Source: Bacteroidales bacterium (GTDB lineage: Bacteria > Bacteroidota > Bacteroidia > Bacteroidales > VadinHA17). Taken from it: DNA of 64,000 nucleotides. The notes beneath the pieces were generated by a model, which saw nothing but the letters and a program-made list of their open reading frames with translations, ran no database searches and was not told where the DNA came from. Where the stretch lies: positions 1-64,000 of the forward strand of contig JAJFVL010000004.1 of assembly GCA_021371855.1 (NCBI GenBank). The letters are read 5' to 3'. A program made the position numbers and the translations under genes. Positions 17,383 to 25,386 of the stretch are shown piece by piece; within the stretch, counting starts at the first letter, position 1, and the number at the start of each line of letters is the position of its first letter.

Positions 17383-19035
17383 TTAATCGGTGTTTACCTT
17401 CACATCCTTGAACATGAACGGATTGTCGCTAAGCCTCAAGGTCTTGCCGCTGGTGATGGTTACGTTTCTCAGAATGACTTCCCTTGTTCTGACATAGGGA
17501 AACTTCTCCAGGTAGGAATCGTCGGTCATTTTTGGATTGAAATTTGCAAAAATGGAGGGACCCTTGTAGTCCGCAGGATGTTTGGAGTCGTCGATAAGAA
17601 GGTTTTCGATGGTGATCCGTTCCGGCATATAACAGATGTAGCCGAAATCATGTTGCCCGGAATAGGATCCGCCGATAAGGCTGGCACTGATTGGTCTTCC
17701 GCCTGCCGGCACAAAAGTGCAGTTACGGATGAGAATTTCTCCCTGCCATGTACTGCCGTAGTCGGAGCGCAGATTGATGAGGTTACTTCCGTAGATGGTG
17801 GAATTCTCCACGATAAAGGTCCCGCTGCCGATAGCGTTTATTCCCTGGTGCCCCAGAGTCGAGTTGCGGATTGTGGCATTGGCCACTCCCATGTGGGCAT
17901 CGAACCGGGAAAAGCTGCAATTGTCATAAACGAGATTCTTGCAGTAGTTGGACCCCAAGATTCCCCAGTACCTGCCGTCTTTGATGTCATTCGTCTGGCT
18001 GCAGTTCACGAATGATACGTTGAGGGCTTTTGTGAGGGAAATATCATAGGTGCCCATGGAGACGGAAACTCCTGCCGAGCCAATGGTCTGGTAGGTTTTA
18101 TGTCCGGTCAGGATGGTATTACGGACTGTCACGTAGGAACAGTCGCTGACGTTGATGAAGCCGCCATAAGGCGCGCCATGGTCTCCTTCGCCGGTGATAC
18201 GATGTTCCAGCCCATTCACAAGAACATTGGAACGTCTGATGGCGATGCCACGATTATAGTAGGTGTACTTCGATACGGCACTGTTTGCAATTGTGGTGAA
18301 ACGTCCTCCTGTGATGGTCAGTGTCGCTTCATCAATGGGAAGGGCGATGATGTCCGTTATCTGGTCGAAATCCCAGATTATCGGAGCATCCATATCCACA
18401 TTACCGCTTTTGTCAACGATAAAGATATCCGTCTGCGAAGATCCACTGTTTTGGTTCGGACCAAAGCGGATGTAACGTTTTACGTGGGAATTGGTGACGG
18501 TGACAATACAGGTTCCGGGCAAGGAGACGTCAATCTTCTCCTGATTCCTCTTAAGGGAAGTTATACCTTCAGGTTTGAACGGCCGCATCCCGGAACTAAC
18601 CAGGAAAACAGGTACATCACGATTTTGGACGTGGGTATCCTCAATGATAAAGGCAGCTGTGCCGAAATCAGTGTCGGTCTGGATAACCGCCGTGCGGTTC
18701 TTTCCGCTAATGTAGTATGTGAACCCCTCGTCGGCTTTCACAGAAAGACCGTGCTGATTGGCGAATGCATGGGCCGCAGCGATGGCGTCTATATCATCGG
18801 TTTTGCCGTCGCCCCTGGCACCGAAGTCACTATAGCGGACCAATCCATTGGCTTTAAATTTAAGGACATCCTTTGGGGATACATTTATTAGTAATTCCCC
18901 ATTTTCATTTGTCCGTACCTGGGTTTTATTCTTTTTGGATGTTATCACCACATTTTCAGGCAGGCTTTTGGTCTGCCCCTGTGCCATACTGGATACACTG
19001 GAAAATAATAAGAAAAATAAGAGCATGTATTTCAT
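17383..19035 (-). CDS. Secreted right-handed beta-helix protein (pectate-lyase superfamily)
   Basis: The protein has 550 residues when started at the ATG at 19035, which opens a clear signal peptide (MKYMLLFFLLFSSVSSMAQG). The extra 30 residues of the longer frame precede it and are rejected. VRYSDFGARGDGKTDDIDAI is the classic N-terminal signature of the pectate-lyase_3/glycosyl hydrolase 28-like beta-helix superfamily. A long parallel beta-helix with Asn- and Ser-rich turns follows. The family includes polysaccharide lyases, hydrolases and carbohydrate-binding proteins; no catalytic set could be assigned. The DNA is visibly GC-richer than its neighbours and the antisense strand stays open over long stretches, which fits recent acquisition. 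Confidence 0.8.
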   Translation of the reverse strand: MKYMLLFFLLFSSVSSMAQGQTKSLPENVVITSKKNKTQVRTNENGELLINVSPKDVLKFKANGLVRYSDFGARGDGKTDDIDAIAAAHAFANQHGLSVKADEGFTYYISGKNRTAVIQTDTDFGTAAFIIEDTHVQNRDVPVFLVSSGMRPFKPEGITSLKRNQEKIDVSLPGTCIVTVTNSHVKRYIRFGPNQNSGSSQTDIFIVDKSGNVDMDAPIIWDFDQITDIIALPIDEATLTITGGRFTTIANSAVSKYTYYNRGIAIRRSNVLVNGLEHRITGEGDHGAPYGGFINVSDCSYVTVRNTILTGHKTYQTIGSAGVSVSMGTYDISLTKALNVSFVNCSQTNDIKDGRYWGILGSNYCKNLVYDNCSFSRFDAHMGVANATIRNSTLGHQGINAIGSGTFIVENSTIYGSNLINLRSDYGSTWQGEILIRNCTFVPAGGRPISASLIGGSYSGQHDFGYICYMPERITIENLLIDDSKHPADYKGPSIFANFNPKMTDDSYLEKFPYVRTREVILRNVTITSGKTLRLSDNPFMFKDVKVNTD

Positions 19036-19332
19036 CACGAGTTTACTTTTATACTTATTCAATCCGAAAAGATCAATAAGATTGTTAGATATTAAGTTTA
19101 GACATAGATAATCATAAGCTGGCAATTTTCACGAATAACCGCAAAAAAAATTTCAATCGGATGCCTTAATGAAAATGAAATTGTGGTTTTGGGGCCAGAT
19201 ATCAAGATAAGTGGTTGATTACCGGGTTGCTCCGTCAGTGATCTGCACTAGCCAGCGAATGAAATTTTCTGATCAGAGACAGAAATGTTAAACAGGTGTG
19301 CTGAAAACCTCCTGTAACCTGGGACGAAATGT

Positions 19333-19452
19333 AAAATCCGTCCTTCTCTGGCCACTTCAAAATCCGGTCTGATAATACTTAACATACATTATTAAACAAC
19401 AAGGATTTAACTCTGAATTTAGGTGATCAATCTGATACTGTTGACTATGGTC
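19333..19452. repeat. Intergenic repeat, copy 3 of 3
   Basis: It begins AAAATCCGTCCTTCTCTGGC and includes CCACTTCAAAATCCGGTCTG, AACATACAT, CAAGGATTTAACTCTGAATT and GTTGACTATGGTC. It aligns along its full length with copy 1. The gap from 19036 to 19612 has no other recognised feature. Confidence 0.8.
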
Positions 19453-19612
19453 AATGAAGTAGACTTTTCTTTTGACATTAAAAACCAGTAACTTTATATG
19501 AAATTGTCCTGGCAACTATATTAAATCGTAATGAAAAAAAAGTGAGTCAATCTACTAATCTTATTTATCCTTAATATTTTCTTTAAATTATCTTATATCT
19601 AATAGTTAGCAA

Positions 19613-19843
19613 ATGCAGGAACTACCATTAAACAAAGTATTTATGCTGCTGGAACCTGGTCCGGTTATCCTGGTTTCTACAACCACTGGAGGGAAAAACA
19701 ATATTATGACGATTTCGTGGCATATGGTTATGGATTTCACCCCTCAGTTTGCCTTAGTGACGGGAGCATGGAATTTGTGTCCCCCGTACCGTCCCCCGGA
19801 AAATCAAAAACCCCCTAATCGAATGAATCAGAGGGTTTTATAA
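19613..19843 (+). pseudogene. 3'-truncated flavin reductase-like protein
   Basis: The first about 55 codons read ELPLNKVFMLLEPGPVILVS, then NNIMTISWHMVMDFTPQFAL and VTGAWN. This is the N-terminus of the FMN-binding split-barrel flavin reductase family. Similarity stops abruptly near nucleotide 19780. The remaining 22 codons are C-rich filler running into the tRNA terminator. A normal member has about 170-200 residues, so most of the flavin-binding barrel is missing. The break sits about 75 bases from a tRNA gene. Confidence 0.75.
19807..19839 (-). terminator. Terminator of the CAT-anticodon tRNA gene
   Basis: AAAACCCCCT and AGAGGGTTTT form a 10-bp stem with one mismatch. On the minus strand it lies 14 bases past the tRNA 3' end and is followed by TTTTTGATTT. 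Confidence 0.75.
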
Positions 19844-19853
19844 ATCTTAATTG

Positions 19854-19928
19854 TGGGCCCAGCTGGGCTCGAACCAGCGACCCCCTGATTATGAGTCAGG
19901 TGCTACTAACCAGCTGAGCTATGGGCCC
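19854..19928 (-). tRNA. tRNA with anticodon CAT (elongator Met or Ile2)
   Basis: This is a complete 75-nt cloverleaf on the minus strand. The acceptor GGGCCCA/TGGGCCC is a perfect 7-bp stem, the anticodon stem is CCTGA/TCAGG around CTCATAA, and the T arm is GCTGG-TTCGAGC-CCAGC. The D arm is slightly irregular, with an extra base before the 3' strand. It is not an initiator tRNA: it has a normal first pair and no GGG/CCC anticodon stem. A CAT anticodon can mean Met or, after lysidine modification, Ile2. The GACTCATAATC arm resembles both types, so the choice is left open. Confidence 0.9.
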
Positions 19929-20003
19929 TAAGTAAAATCGGACTGCAATATTAATTATTTGATCGTAATTATGCAAGAACTTGATGAAAAGAATATTTTT
20001 CAG

Positions 20004-20603
20004 CTAATCTTTCTTGAGATATTCCATCAGTACGTTTACCGCTTCATCAATATCATTGCCAAAAGTTAGTATCCCGGCCCTGTCGCCGGCCATAACAATT
20101 ATCCTTTTCTCATAAACTTCCGGATCTTTAAAGATATTCAGGATATCTTTGGCCAGGCCTATGGTACCGTAATCCATTGACGGATTAGTGGTCGGAACTT
20201 TATAGATGAGCTCATTCCAAAGTTCTATACTATGAACATGAACAATCGCATTTGCTCCGGGATCAGCTGAGTATATTGCAGAATGGGTTAAAGATTCTGA
20301 TGAAGCTTTAAGTGGCCCGACACACTGAACAGCATTATCTTCAATATTAAAGGAATTGACTTTTACATAATGGCCCGGTTCCAGTTCAGGGATCTCTCCT
20401 GTTGCTGAACCTGTTATAACAAACTGATTGCTGTTACCAATCCTCATGCTGATATTACCAAACCCAACACCATTCTCATATGCTCCAATCAGGTCCATAT
20501 TGTACAGTACTTCTCTCCAATAATTAATTATTTCATACTGTTCGTCAGAGATAACGGGTCCCGTCTGGTTCCAGTAACAATTGAATTTAACTACCCCTTC
20601 CAT
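20004..20603 (-). CDS. Class II aldolase/adducin-family protein, partner of MtnA
   Basis: This is a 199-residue cytosolic protein of the class II aldolase fold. It has GFGNISMRI (49-55), the TGSATGE phosphate-binding element (64-70) and the zinc pair HVHS (His122, His124). In related enzymes a third zinc His lies in a G-H-x-x-G-I/NHG element. Here the aligned stretch reads AGDRAGI, with Asp174 in place of His. It follows mtnA with one base between the stop and the next start, so the two are one operon. The pair suggests either MtnB dehydratase in methionine salvage or the aldolase of the 5-deoxypentose (DHAP-shunt) pathway. The altered ligand makes the activity uncertain. Confidence 0.8.
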   Translation of the reverse strand: MEGVVKFNCYWNQTGPVISDEQYEIINYWREVLYNMDLIGAYENGVGFGNISMRIGNSNQFVITGSATGEIPELEPGHYVKVNSFNIEDNAVQCVGPLKASSESLTHSAIYSADPGANAIVHVHSIELWNELIYKVPTTNPSMDYGTIGLAKDILNIFKDPEVYEKRIIVMAGDRAGILTFGNDIDEAVNVLMEYLKKD

Positions 20604-20604
20604 A

Positions 20605-21714
20605 TTATTTTATTTTATCTGAAAACATTTTTTTAATATCTTTTTCTGTTGCCCTGCATACTCCTTTTTCGGTTATCAATCCGGTAATAAGACGGGCAGG
20701 TGTAATATCAAATCCGTAATTGACAGCTATTGTATCTTCGGGACAAATCCGGACTGACTTGATTGTCCCTTCTGAAAATCCGCTGATACTTGTCACTTCA
20801 TCGGGATTGCGCACTTCAACTGTTATCTCATTCAACCCGTCGGCAATACTGAAATCAATTGAGGATGACGGCAGCGCAGCATAAAACGGGATATTGTTAT
20901 CATGAGCTGCAAGCGCTTTGAGATAAGTTCCGATTTTATTCGCGACATCTCCTGTACAGGTGGCACGATCACAACCCACAATAACTATATCTACCTTATT
21001 ATGCTGCATCAGATGTCCGCCCGAATTGTCGGTTATTAAACTATAAGGGATTCCATATTGCCCAAGTTCCCAGGCAGTAAGTTTCGCCCCCTGATTCCGT
21101 GGTCTTGTTTCATCGACCCAGACATGGACCGGGATCCCTTTGTCATGTGCAAAATATATCGGAGCGGTTGCTGTTCCATAGTCAATGCAGCCAAGCCAGC
21201 CGGCATTGCAATGAGTGAGAATATTTACGGGTTTTTCGCCATTGTTTTGATAAATATCTTCAATCAGTTTCAATCCGTGATTACCTATCTGCCGGCAGTG
21301 TTCCTTTTCTGTTTCACAAATTTCAATTGCTGCCACACGGGCTCTTTCTGATAAGGCTTCCGGGGGAAGATCAAAACTCAATTTTTCCATGACATAAGCT
21401 ACGGCCCATGATAAATTAACAGCAGTAGGACGGCATGATACCAGATATCGTGCGGCATTTGCTAAATGATCCCGGGGATTTGTCAGAGAATTGATCTCAA
21501 GAGTAGCCAGATAAATCCCAAAAGCGCCAGCGGCACCGATAAGTGGAGCTCCCCTGACGGTCATATCATTTATGGCACAATAGATATCATCGACCGACCT
21601 GAGTTCTTTCGTCTCAAAAAAGAATGGCAGTTTTTGCTGGTCAATGACTTTGACAACAGAAGGATCGGATTCATCAAGCCAGATACTCTGGTAATTTTGA
21701 TTATTTATCTTCAT
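20605..21714 (-). CDS. mtnA: S-methyl-5-thioribose-1-phosphate isomerase (or 5-deoxyribose-1-phosphate isomerase)
   Basis: This is a 369-residue protein of the MtnA/eIF2B-related family. Conserved elements are TVRGAPLIGAAGAFG (RGAP at 54-57), THCNAG with the catalytic Cys169, VDETRPRNQGAKLTAWEL, and VGCDRAT with the catalytic Asp249. It interconverts aldose-1-phosphates and ketose-1-phosphates of 5-substituted riboses. With the co-transcribed class II aldolase it would salvage methylthioadenosine or 5'-deoxyadenosine. No mtnK, mtnC or mtnD is nearby, which leans towards the shorter shunt. Family and residues are clear; the exact substrate is inference. Confidence 0.9.
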   Translation of the reverse strand: MKINNQNYQSIWLDESDPSVVKVIDQQKLPFFFETKELRSVDDIYCAINDMTVRGAPLIGAAGAFGIYLATLEINSLTNPRDHLANAARYLVSCRPTAVNLSWAVAYVMEKLSFDLPPEALSERARVAAIEICETEKEHCRQIGNHGLKLIEDIYQNNGEKPVNILTHCNAGWLGCIDYGTATAPIYFAHDKGIPVHVWVDETRPRNQGAKLTAWELGQYGIPYSLITDNSGGHLMQHNKVDIVIVGCDRATCTGDVANKIGTYLKALAAHDNNIPFYAALPSSSIDFSIADGLNEITVEVRNPDEVTSISGFSEGTIKSVRICPEDTIAVNYGFDITPARLITGLITEKGVCRATEKDIKKMFSDKIK

Positions 21715-21851
21715 TGGGGCTAAGGTAGCGGCTTCAAATTAATTAAGCATTAAAAATACAAAATTTTAAAGGAATATTAAGGAAAGAAAATTATTGGAAA
21801 ACAGGGATTCAGAAAAAGCCGGTTTCGAATTATCGACCAATCCATTCGAAA

Positions 21852-21885
21852 TTTGTCGATTGTTTTTATTAATATATTATCTTTG
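21852..21885 (+). promoter_or_regulatory. Bacteroidota-type promoter before the TetR gene
   Basis: TTTG at 21852-21855 and TATCTTTG at 21878-21885 match the -33 (TTTG) and -7 (TAnnTTTG) consensus of Bacteroidota primary-sigma promoters. The spacing is 22 bases. The regulator's ATG follows 34 bases later. The direct repeat TTCGAA-N-T...TCGA just upstream (21824-21862) could be an operator. Confidence 0.45.
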
Positions 21886-21918
21886 TGTGAAGTAAAAAAC
21901 TTCGGAATATTTGAATAT

Positions 21919-22500
21919 ATGATTAATAAAGAGGAGTTTAGGAAGAAAATAATCGAATCGGCACGTGAAATATTCAGCCGTTACGGGTTTAAAAAAACCA
22001 CTATGGATGAGATAGCAAGTTCCCTTAAAATTGGGAAAAGTTCTATCTATTACTATTATGAAAGTAAGGTAGAAATTTTTGAAGCAGTTGTTCTACATGA
22101 AGCCAATATACTTAGGAATGAGCTTACTACAGCAATAAAATCGGTGGAATCGCCAACTGACAAAATGAGAAACTATGTTTTTGTAAGAATGAAAGCGTTC
22201 GAAAAACTTTCGAATTATTATAATGCAATATTTGATAAAAGTCTTAGTCATTTTGATTTTATTGAGACCATCCGCGTAAAGTACGACCGTGAGGAAATGG
22301 CCATTCTCAGGCTTATCTTTTATGACGGAGCGAGGAAGAACGTCTTCAATGTTGCGAATAGTGAGTATACAGCTATGGCAGTTCAGACGACGCTCAAAGG
22401 ACTTGAAGTTCCTCTTTTCTGGAAAAAGAAAGAAGTCAATATTGAAGAAAGATTGGATGCCATCCTTGATGTTTTGTTTAATGGCATATTGAAGAAATAA
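21919..22500 (+). CDS. TetR/AcrR-family transcriptional regulator
   Basis: The protein has 193 residues with the start at 21919 (MINKEEFRKKIIESAREIFS). The longer frame runs through the promoter box and is rejected. Residues 9-55 form the TetR DNA-binding domain: IIESAREIFSRYGFKKTTMD, then EIASSLKIGKSSIYYYYESK with the recognition helix ending Y-Y-Y-Y. The C-terminal ligand domain is helical and unspecific. Neighbours are mtnA (divergent) and lgt (convergent), so the regulated genes are not obvious. Autoregulation is the usual case. Confidence 0.85.
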   Translation: MINKEEFRKKIIESAREIFSRYGFKKTTMDEIASSLKIGKSSIYYYYESKVEIFEAVVLHEANILRNELTTAIKSVESPTDKMRNYVFVRMKAFEKLSNYYNAIFDKSLSHFDFIETIRVKYDREEMAILRLIFYDGARKNVFNVANSEYTAMAVQTTLKGLEVPLFWKKKEVNIEERLDAILDVLFNGILKK

Positions 22501-22503
22501 ACG

Positions 22504-23310
22504 TTATCTTTTAATTACAGCTCTCTTATTGTTTTTCAGACATTTAAAAAACAAGCCTGCTCCCAATAAAATAAAAGGGATGCTTAATAATTGTCCCATG
22601 TTGAGTTTCATTGAAGCCTCGAATGTGACCTGATCTTCTTTCAGGAACTCAATAAAGAATCTTGCAATAAAAATAAGCATTATTGCCAGGCCAATGAGAG
22701 TTCCTTCGATATGCTCTCCCTTCTTTCTCCAGTACAACCTGAAAAGAAGTACAAAAATTGCCAGATAGGCAAGGGCTTCGTATATTTGAGTAGGGTGCTT
22801 TGGTACAACCTCATGATTTCTTAAAAAGACAAATCCCCATGGTACTGTGGTTTCAACGCCATAAATTTCAGAATTCATAAGATTTCCCATCCTGATAAAA
22901 AAGCCGGAAAGAGCCACAACAATTGCAATCCGGTCGAGTACCCATAAATAATTTTTTTTCTCTTTGTTTGAGAAAAGTCCCACGGCAATAAGGATACCTA
23001 TTGCAGCTCCATGGCTTGCAAGACCTCCGTGCCAGATCATCAGGATCTCAACAGGGTGTGATAAATAATAGTCTGGTTCATAAAAGAGGCAGTGGCCAAG
23101 TCTTGCGCCGACAATTGTTCCAATAGCCATATAGATTGTGAGCTTGTCAAGAAGGCCTTCGGACAGGTTTTCATTTGCGAAAATCTTATTCATTATGATA
23201 TACCCGAAGAGAAATGAAAAGGCAAAGAAAAGGCCGTACCACCTGACTGCAAAAGCCCCGATCCGGAAAATTTCCGGATTAACATCCCATGGAACGATAA
23301 GTAAATGCAT
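22504..23310 (-). CDS. lgt: Prolipoprotein diacylglyceryl transferase
   Basis: This is a 268-residue, seven-helix inner-membrane enzyme that transfers diacylglycerol from phosphatidylglycerol to the lipobox cysteine of prelipoproteins. Conserved stretches are VRWYGLFFAFSFL at the N-terminus, ARLGHCLFYEPDYYLSHP, WHGGLASHGAAIG and IRMGNLMNSEIYG (the Lgt signature R-x-G-N-x-x-N-S-E). The length matches the family. Many lipoproteins in this window would be its substrates. It converges on the TetR gene with 3 bases between stops. Confidence 0.95.
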   Translation of the reverse strand: MHLLIVPWDVNPEIFRIGAFAVRWYGLFFAFSFLFGYIIMNKIFANENLSEGLLDKLTIYMAIGTIVGARLGHCLFYEPDYYLSHPVEILMIWHGGLASHGAAIGILIAVGLFSNKEKKNYLWVLDRIAIVVALSGFFIRMGNLMNSEIYGVETTVPWGFVFLRNHEVVPKHPTQIYEALAYLAIFVLLFRLYWRKKGEHIEGTLIGLAIMLIFIARFFIEFLKEDQVTFEASMKLNMGQLLSIPFILLGAGLFFKCLKNNKRAVIKR

Positions 23311-23333
23311 ATATAACTGGTTTACATTATCGC

Positions 23334-23341
23334 CAAAGGTA
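23334..23341 (-). promoter_or_regulatory. Probable -7 box of the lgt promoter
   Basis: On the minus strand this reads TACCTTTG, an exact TAnnTTTG match, 23 bases before the lgt ATG. A TTTTTTTG run 24 bases further upstream is a poorly spaced candidate for the -33 element. Confidence 0.4.
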
Positions 23342-23455
23342 AAAAATAATATTATTGTTCATAGCCAAAAAAACCATGATTATGAAAAGGGTTTTGCTTT
23401 ATATCGAAATAAATCTTTAAAAAATGATGTAAGTTTGTAAATTATAAGTAACCTG

Positions 23456-25327
23456 ATGAATTTTATGAGTAAGAGCATTCCTGCCCGGTATATTTTTTTA
23501 TCTGTATTCTTTATCCTGGTCAGCGCATGTGCAAAAATCAGCACACCTTCGGGCGGGAAAAGAGACAAAGAGGCTCCGGTCGTTCTGGAAAGCGTTCCTG
23601 CCCTGAATACTAAAAATTTCAGCGGTAAAAGTCTTAAAATTACTTTTAACGAGTTTGTGGTTCTCGATAATATAAACGAGAAACTGCTGGTTTCTCCCCC
23701 GATGAAAATGAAACCGGTTATTTCTATTAAAGGGAAAAGTGTCGTTGCTAATTTTGAAGAAAAGCTTAAGGATAGTACAACTTACACATTCTATTTTCAG
23801 GACGCAATAAGAGACCTTAATGAAGGAAATATCATTCCTGATTATCAGTTTGTTTTTTCGACAGGTCCTGTAATTGATTCGCTTTCTGTGACCGGGAATG
23901 TTTTTAGTGCATATAATCTTGAAATTCCTGAAAAAACCCAGGTGCTCCTGTATAAAGACCTTGATGATTCTGCTGTGGTTAAGCAGCTTCCTGATTATAT
24001 GGCAAGGGTGAATCAGAATGGCTTTTTTCGTATTAATAATGTCCATAAGGGGAAATACAGACTTTATGCATTAAAAGATGCTGATAACAGCAAGAACTAT
24101 AATCTTAGGGACGAAGAATTCGCTTTTATGAATTCGGCTATTGAGGTGACACCTGAAAAAAATTTCATTCCGGTAATTGCAGACACTTCAGCATTAAAAA
24201 CAGAACAGGGGAAAGCCTCTGATTCAACAAAAAAAACGGATAAGACTGATCTCTCAAAGAACACTGACAAATCTCCTCAGGCACCTGCATCTGAACCGGT
24301 TGTTGAGACTGGTGACCATCAGCTTATCCTTTTTGAAGCCCTGAAAAAAGATCATTATCTTACCTCTTCCGGCAGAAGCTTAAAATATCAGATGTCATAT
24401 ACCCTCTCTTTGCCTCCCGACAGTTTAAATTTTGAATTTTCAATTCCGGGTACTGATGAAAAGGCTTATTTTATAGAAAAAAGCAAAGAAAAAGACACTA
24501 TTAAGATCTGGCTTACCGACAGCACTTTATATTCACAGCAACAGATCACCACTATTGTTAAATATCCATTTACTGATACAACAGGAACAATTGGCATTAA
24601 GGAGGATACAATACTTATGAGGTTCCTGGCCCCAAGGGCACCCAAGGGGACGAGAGTTAAAAAGCCAACATACAATGTCGCATTGAATATTCCTGGAGGT
24701 TCAATGAAGCCAGGGCAACAGATTACTTTAAAGTCAGAGACCCCATTCAGGCAACCTGATACAACGCGCATAAGACTTTATGAGCTTCGGGATTCAAGCA
24801 AAATTAAAATTCCGTATACATTTGCAAAAGATAATTCAGATGCCTGCAGATATTTTTTAAATACAAAATTATTGCCAAAGAAGACTTATCTTTTTATTGC
24901 CGACTCTGCCTCCTTTAGCAGCATATACAATGAATGTGCTGATTCGATAGGGATTAAATTTTCTGTCAGAGATCCGGAATCCTATAGCAAATTGCTTCTG
25001 AATATATTAAATTATAGCGGGAGCCGGATCATTCAACTTCTTGACAACAAAGAAAAACTGGTTAATGAGACCTATATGAAAGCCGACGGGAAAATTGAAT
25101 TTCCTCTTCTTGAAAACGGGATGTACCGTGTCCGGGTGATATATGATCTTAACGGCGATGGCAAATGGACTACAGGTGATTTTGATTCGGGAAGACAACC
25201 TGAACCTGTTTCTTATTTTCCGAATGAAATTGAAATTAAATCAGGGTGGGATTTGGATTTTGACTGGGATATAGGGATTGCAAATTTTAAAGATCATAAG
25301 CTCAAAACAATAAAGAAACCAAAATAA
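23456..25327 (+). CDS. Lipoprotein with N-terminal bacterial Ig-like domain
   Basis: This is a 623-residue lipoprotein. The signal peptide FLSVFFILVSAC ends at the lipobox Cys24. The next stretch (CAKISTPSGGKRDKEAP) leads into an Ig-like (SbsA-type Big_5) domain: VVLESVPALNTKNFSGKSLK, TFNEFVVL, FSTGPVID to about residue 145. A low-complexity Lys/Ser/Thr/Asp linker (about 245-285) separates it from a larger C-terminal half. That half contains two short beta-rich modules ending in VIYDLNGDGKWTTGDFDSGR. The architecture is common in Bacteroidota outer-membrane lipoproteins of unknown function. No enzyme motifs are seen. The gene is alone, divergent from lgt. Confidence 0.8.
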   Translation: MNFMSKSIPARYIFLSVFFILVSACAKISTPSGGKRDKEAPVVLESVPALNTKNFSGKSLKITFNEFVVLDNINEKLLVSPPMKMKPVISIKGKSVVANFEEKLKDSTTYTFYFQDAIRDLNEGNIIPDYQFVFSTGPVIDSLSVTGNVFSAYNLEIPEKTQVLLYKDLDDSAVVKQLPDYMARVNQNGFFRINNVHKGKYRLYALKDADNSKNYNLRDEEFAFMNSAIEVTPEKNFIPVIADTSALKTEQGKASDSTKKTDKTDLSKNTDKSPQAPASEPVVETGDHQLILFEALKKDHYLTSSGRSLKYQMSYTLSLPPDSLNFEFSIPGTDEKAYFIEKSKEKDTIKIWLTDSTLYSQQQITTIVKYPFTDTTGTIGIKEDTILMRFLAPRAPKGTRVKKPTYNVALNIPGGSMKPGQQITLKSETPFRQPDTTRIRLYELRDSSKIKIPYTFAKDNSDACRYFLNTKLLPKKTYLFIADSASFSSIYNECADSIGIKFSVRDPESYSKLLLNILNYSGSRIIQLLDNKEKLVNETYMKADGKIEFPLLENGMYRVRVIYDLNGDGKWTTGDFDSGRQPEPVSYFPNEIEIKSGWDLDFDWDIGIANFKDHKLKTIKKPK

Positions 25328-25386
25328 CAAGTTGAAAACTCAGCAATTGAATCAGAAATATTTAAATCATTAATGCATTTTAAAAT

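Noticed and set aside
18100..18891. Long plus-strand reading frame (263 codons) opposite the beta-helix gene
   Set aside because: It is the antisense of a GC-richer gene with a clear signal peptide and family motif; the plus-strand protein has no recognisable pattern.
14326..19452. Integron cassette array with attC sites
   Set aside because: The three repeats lack proper inverse-core GTTRRRY pairs and there is no integrase; the genes also lie on both strands.
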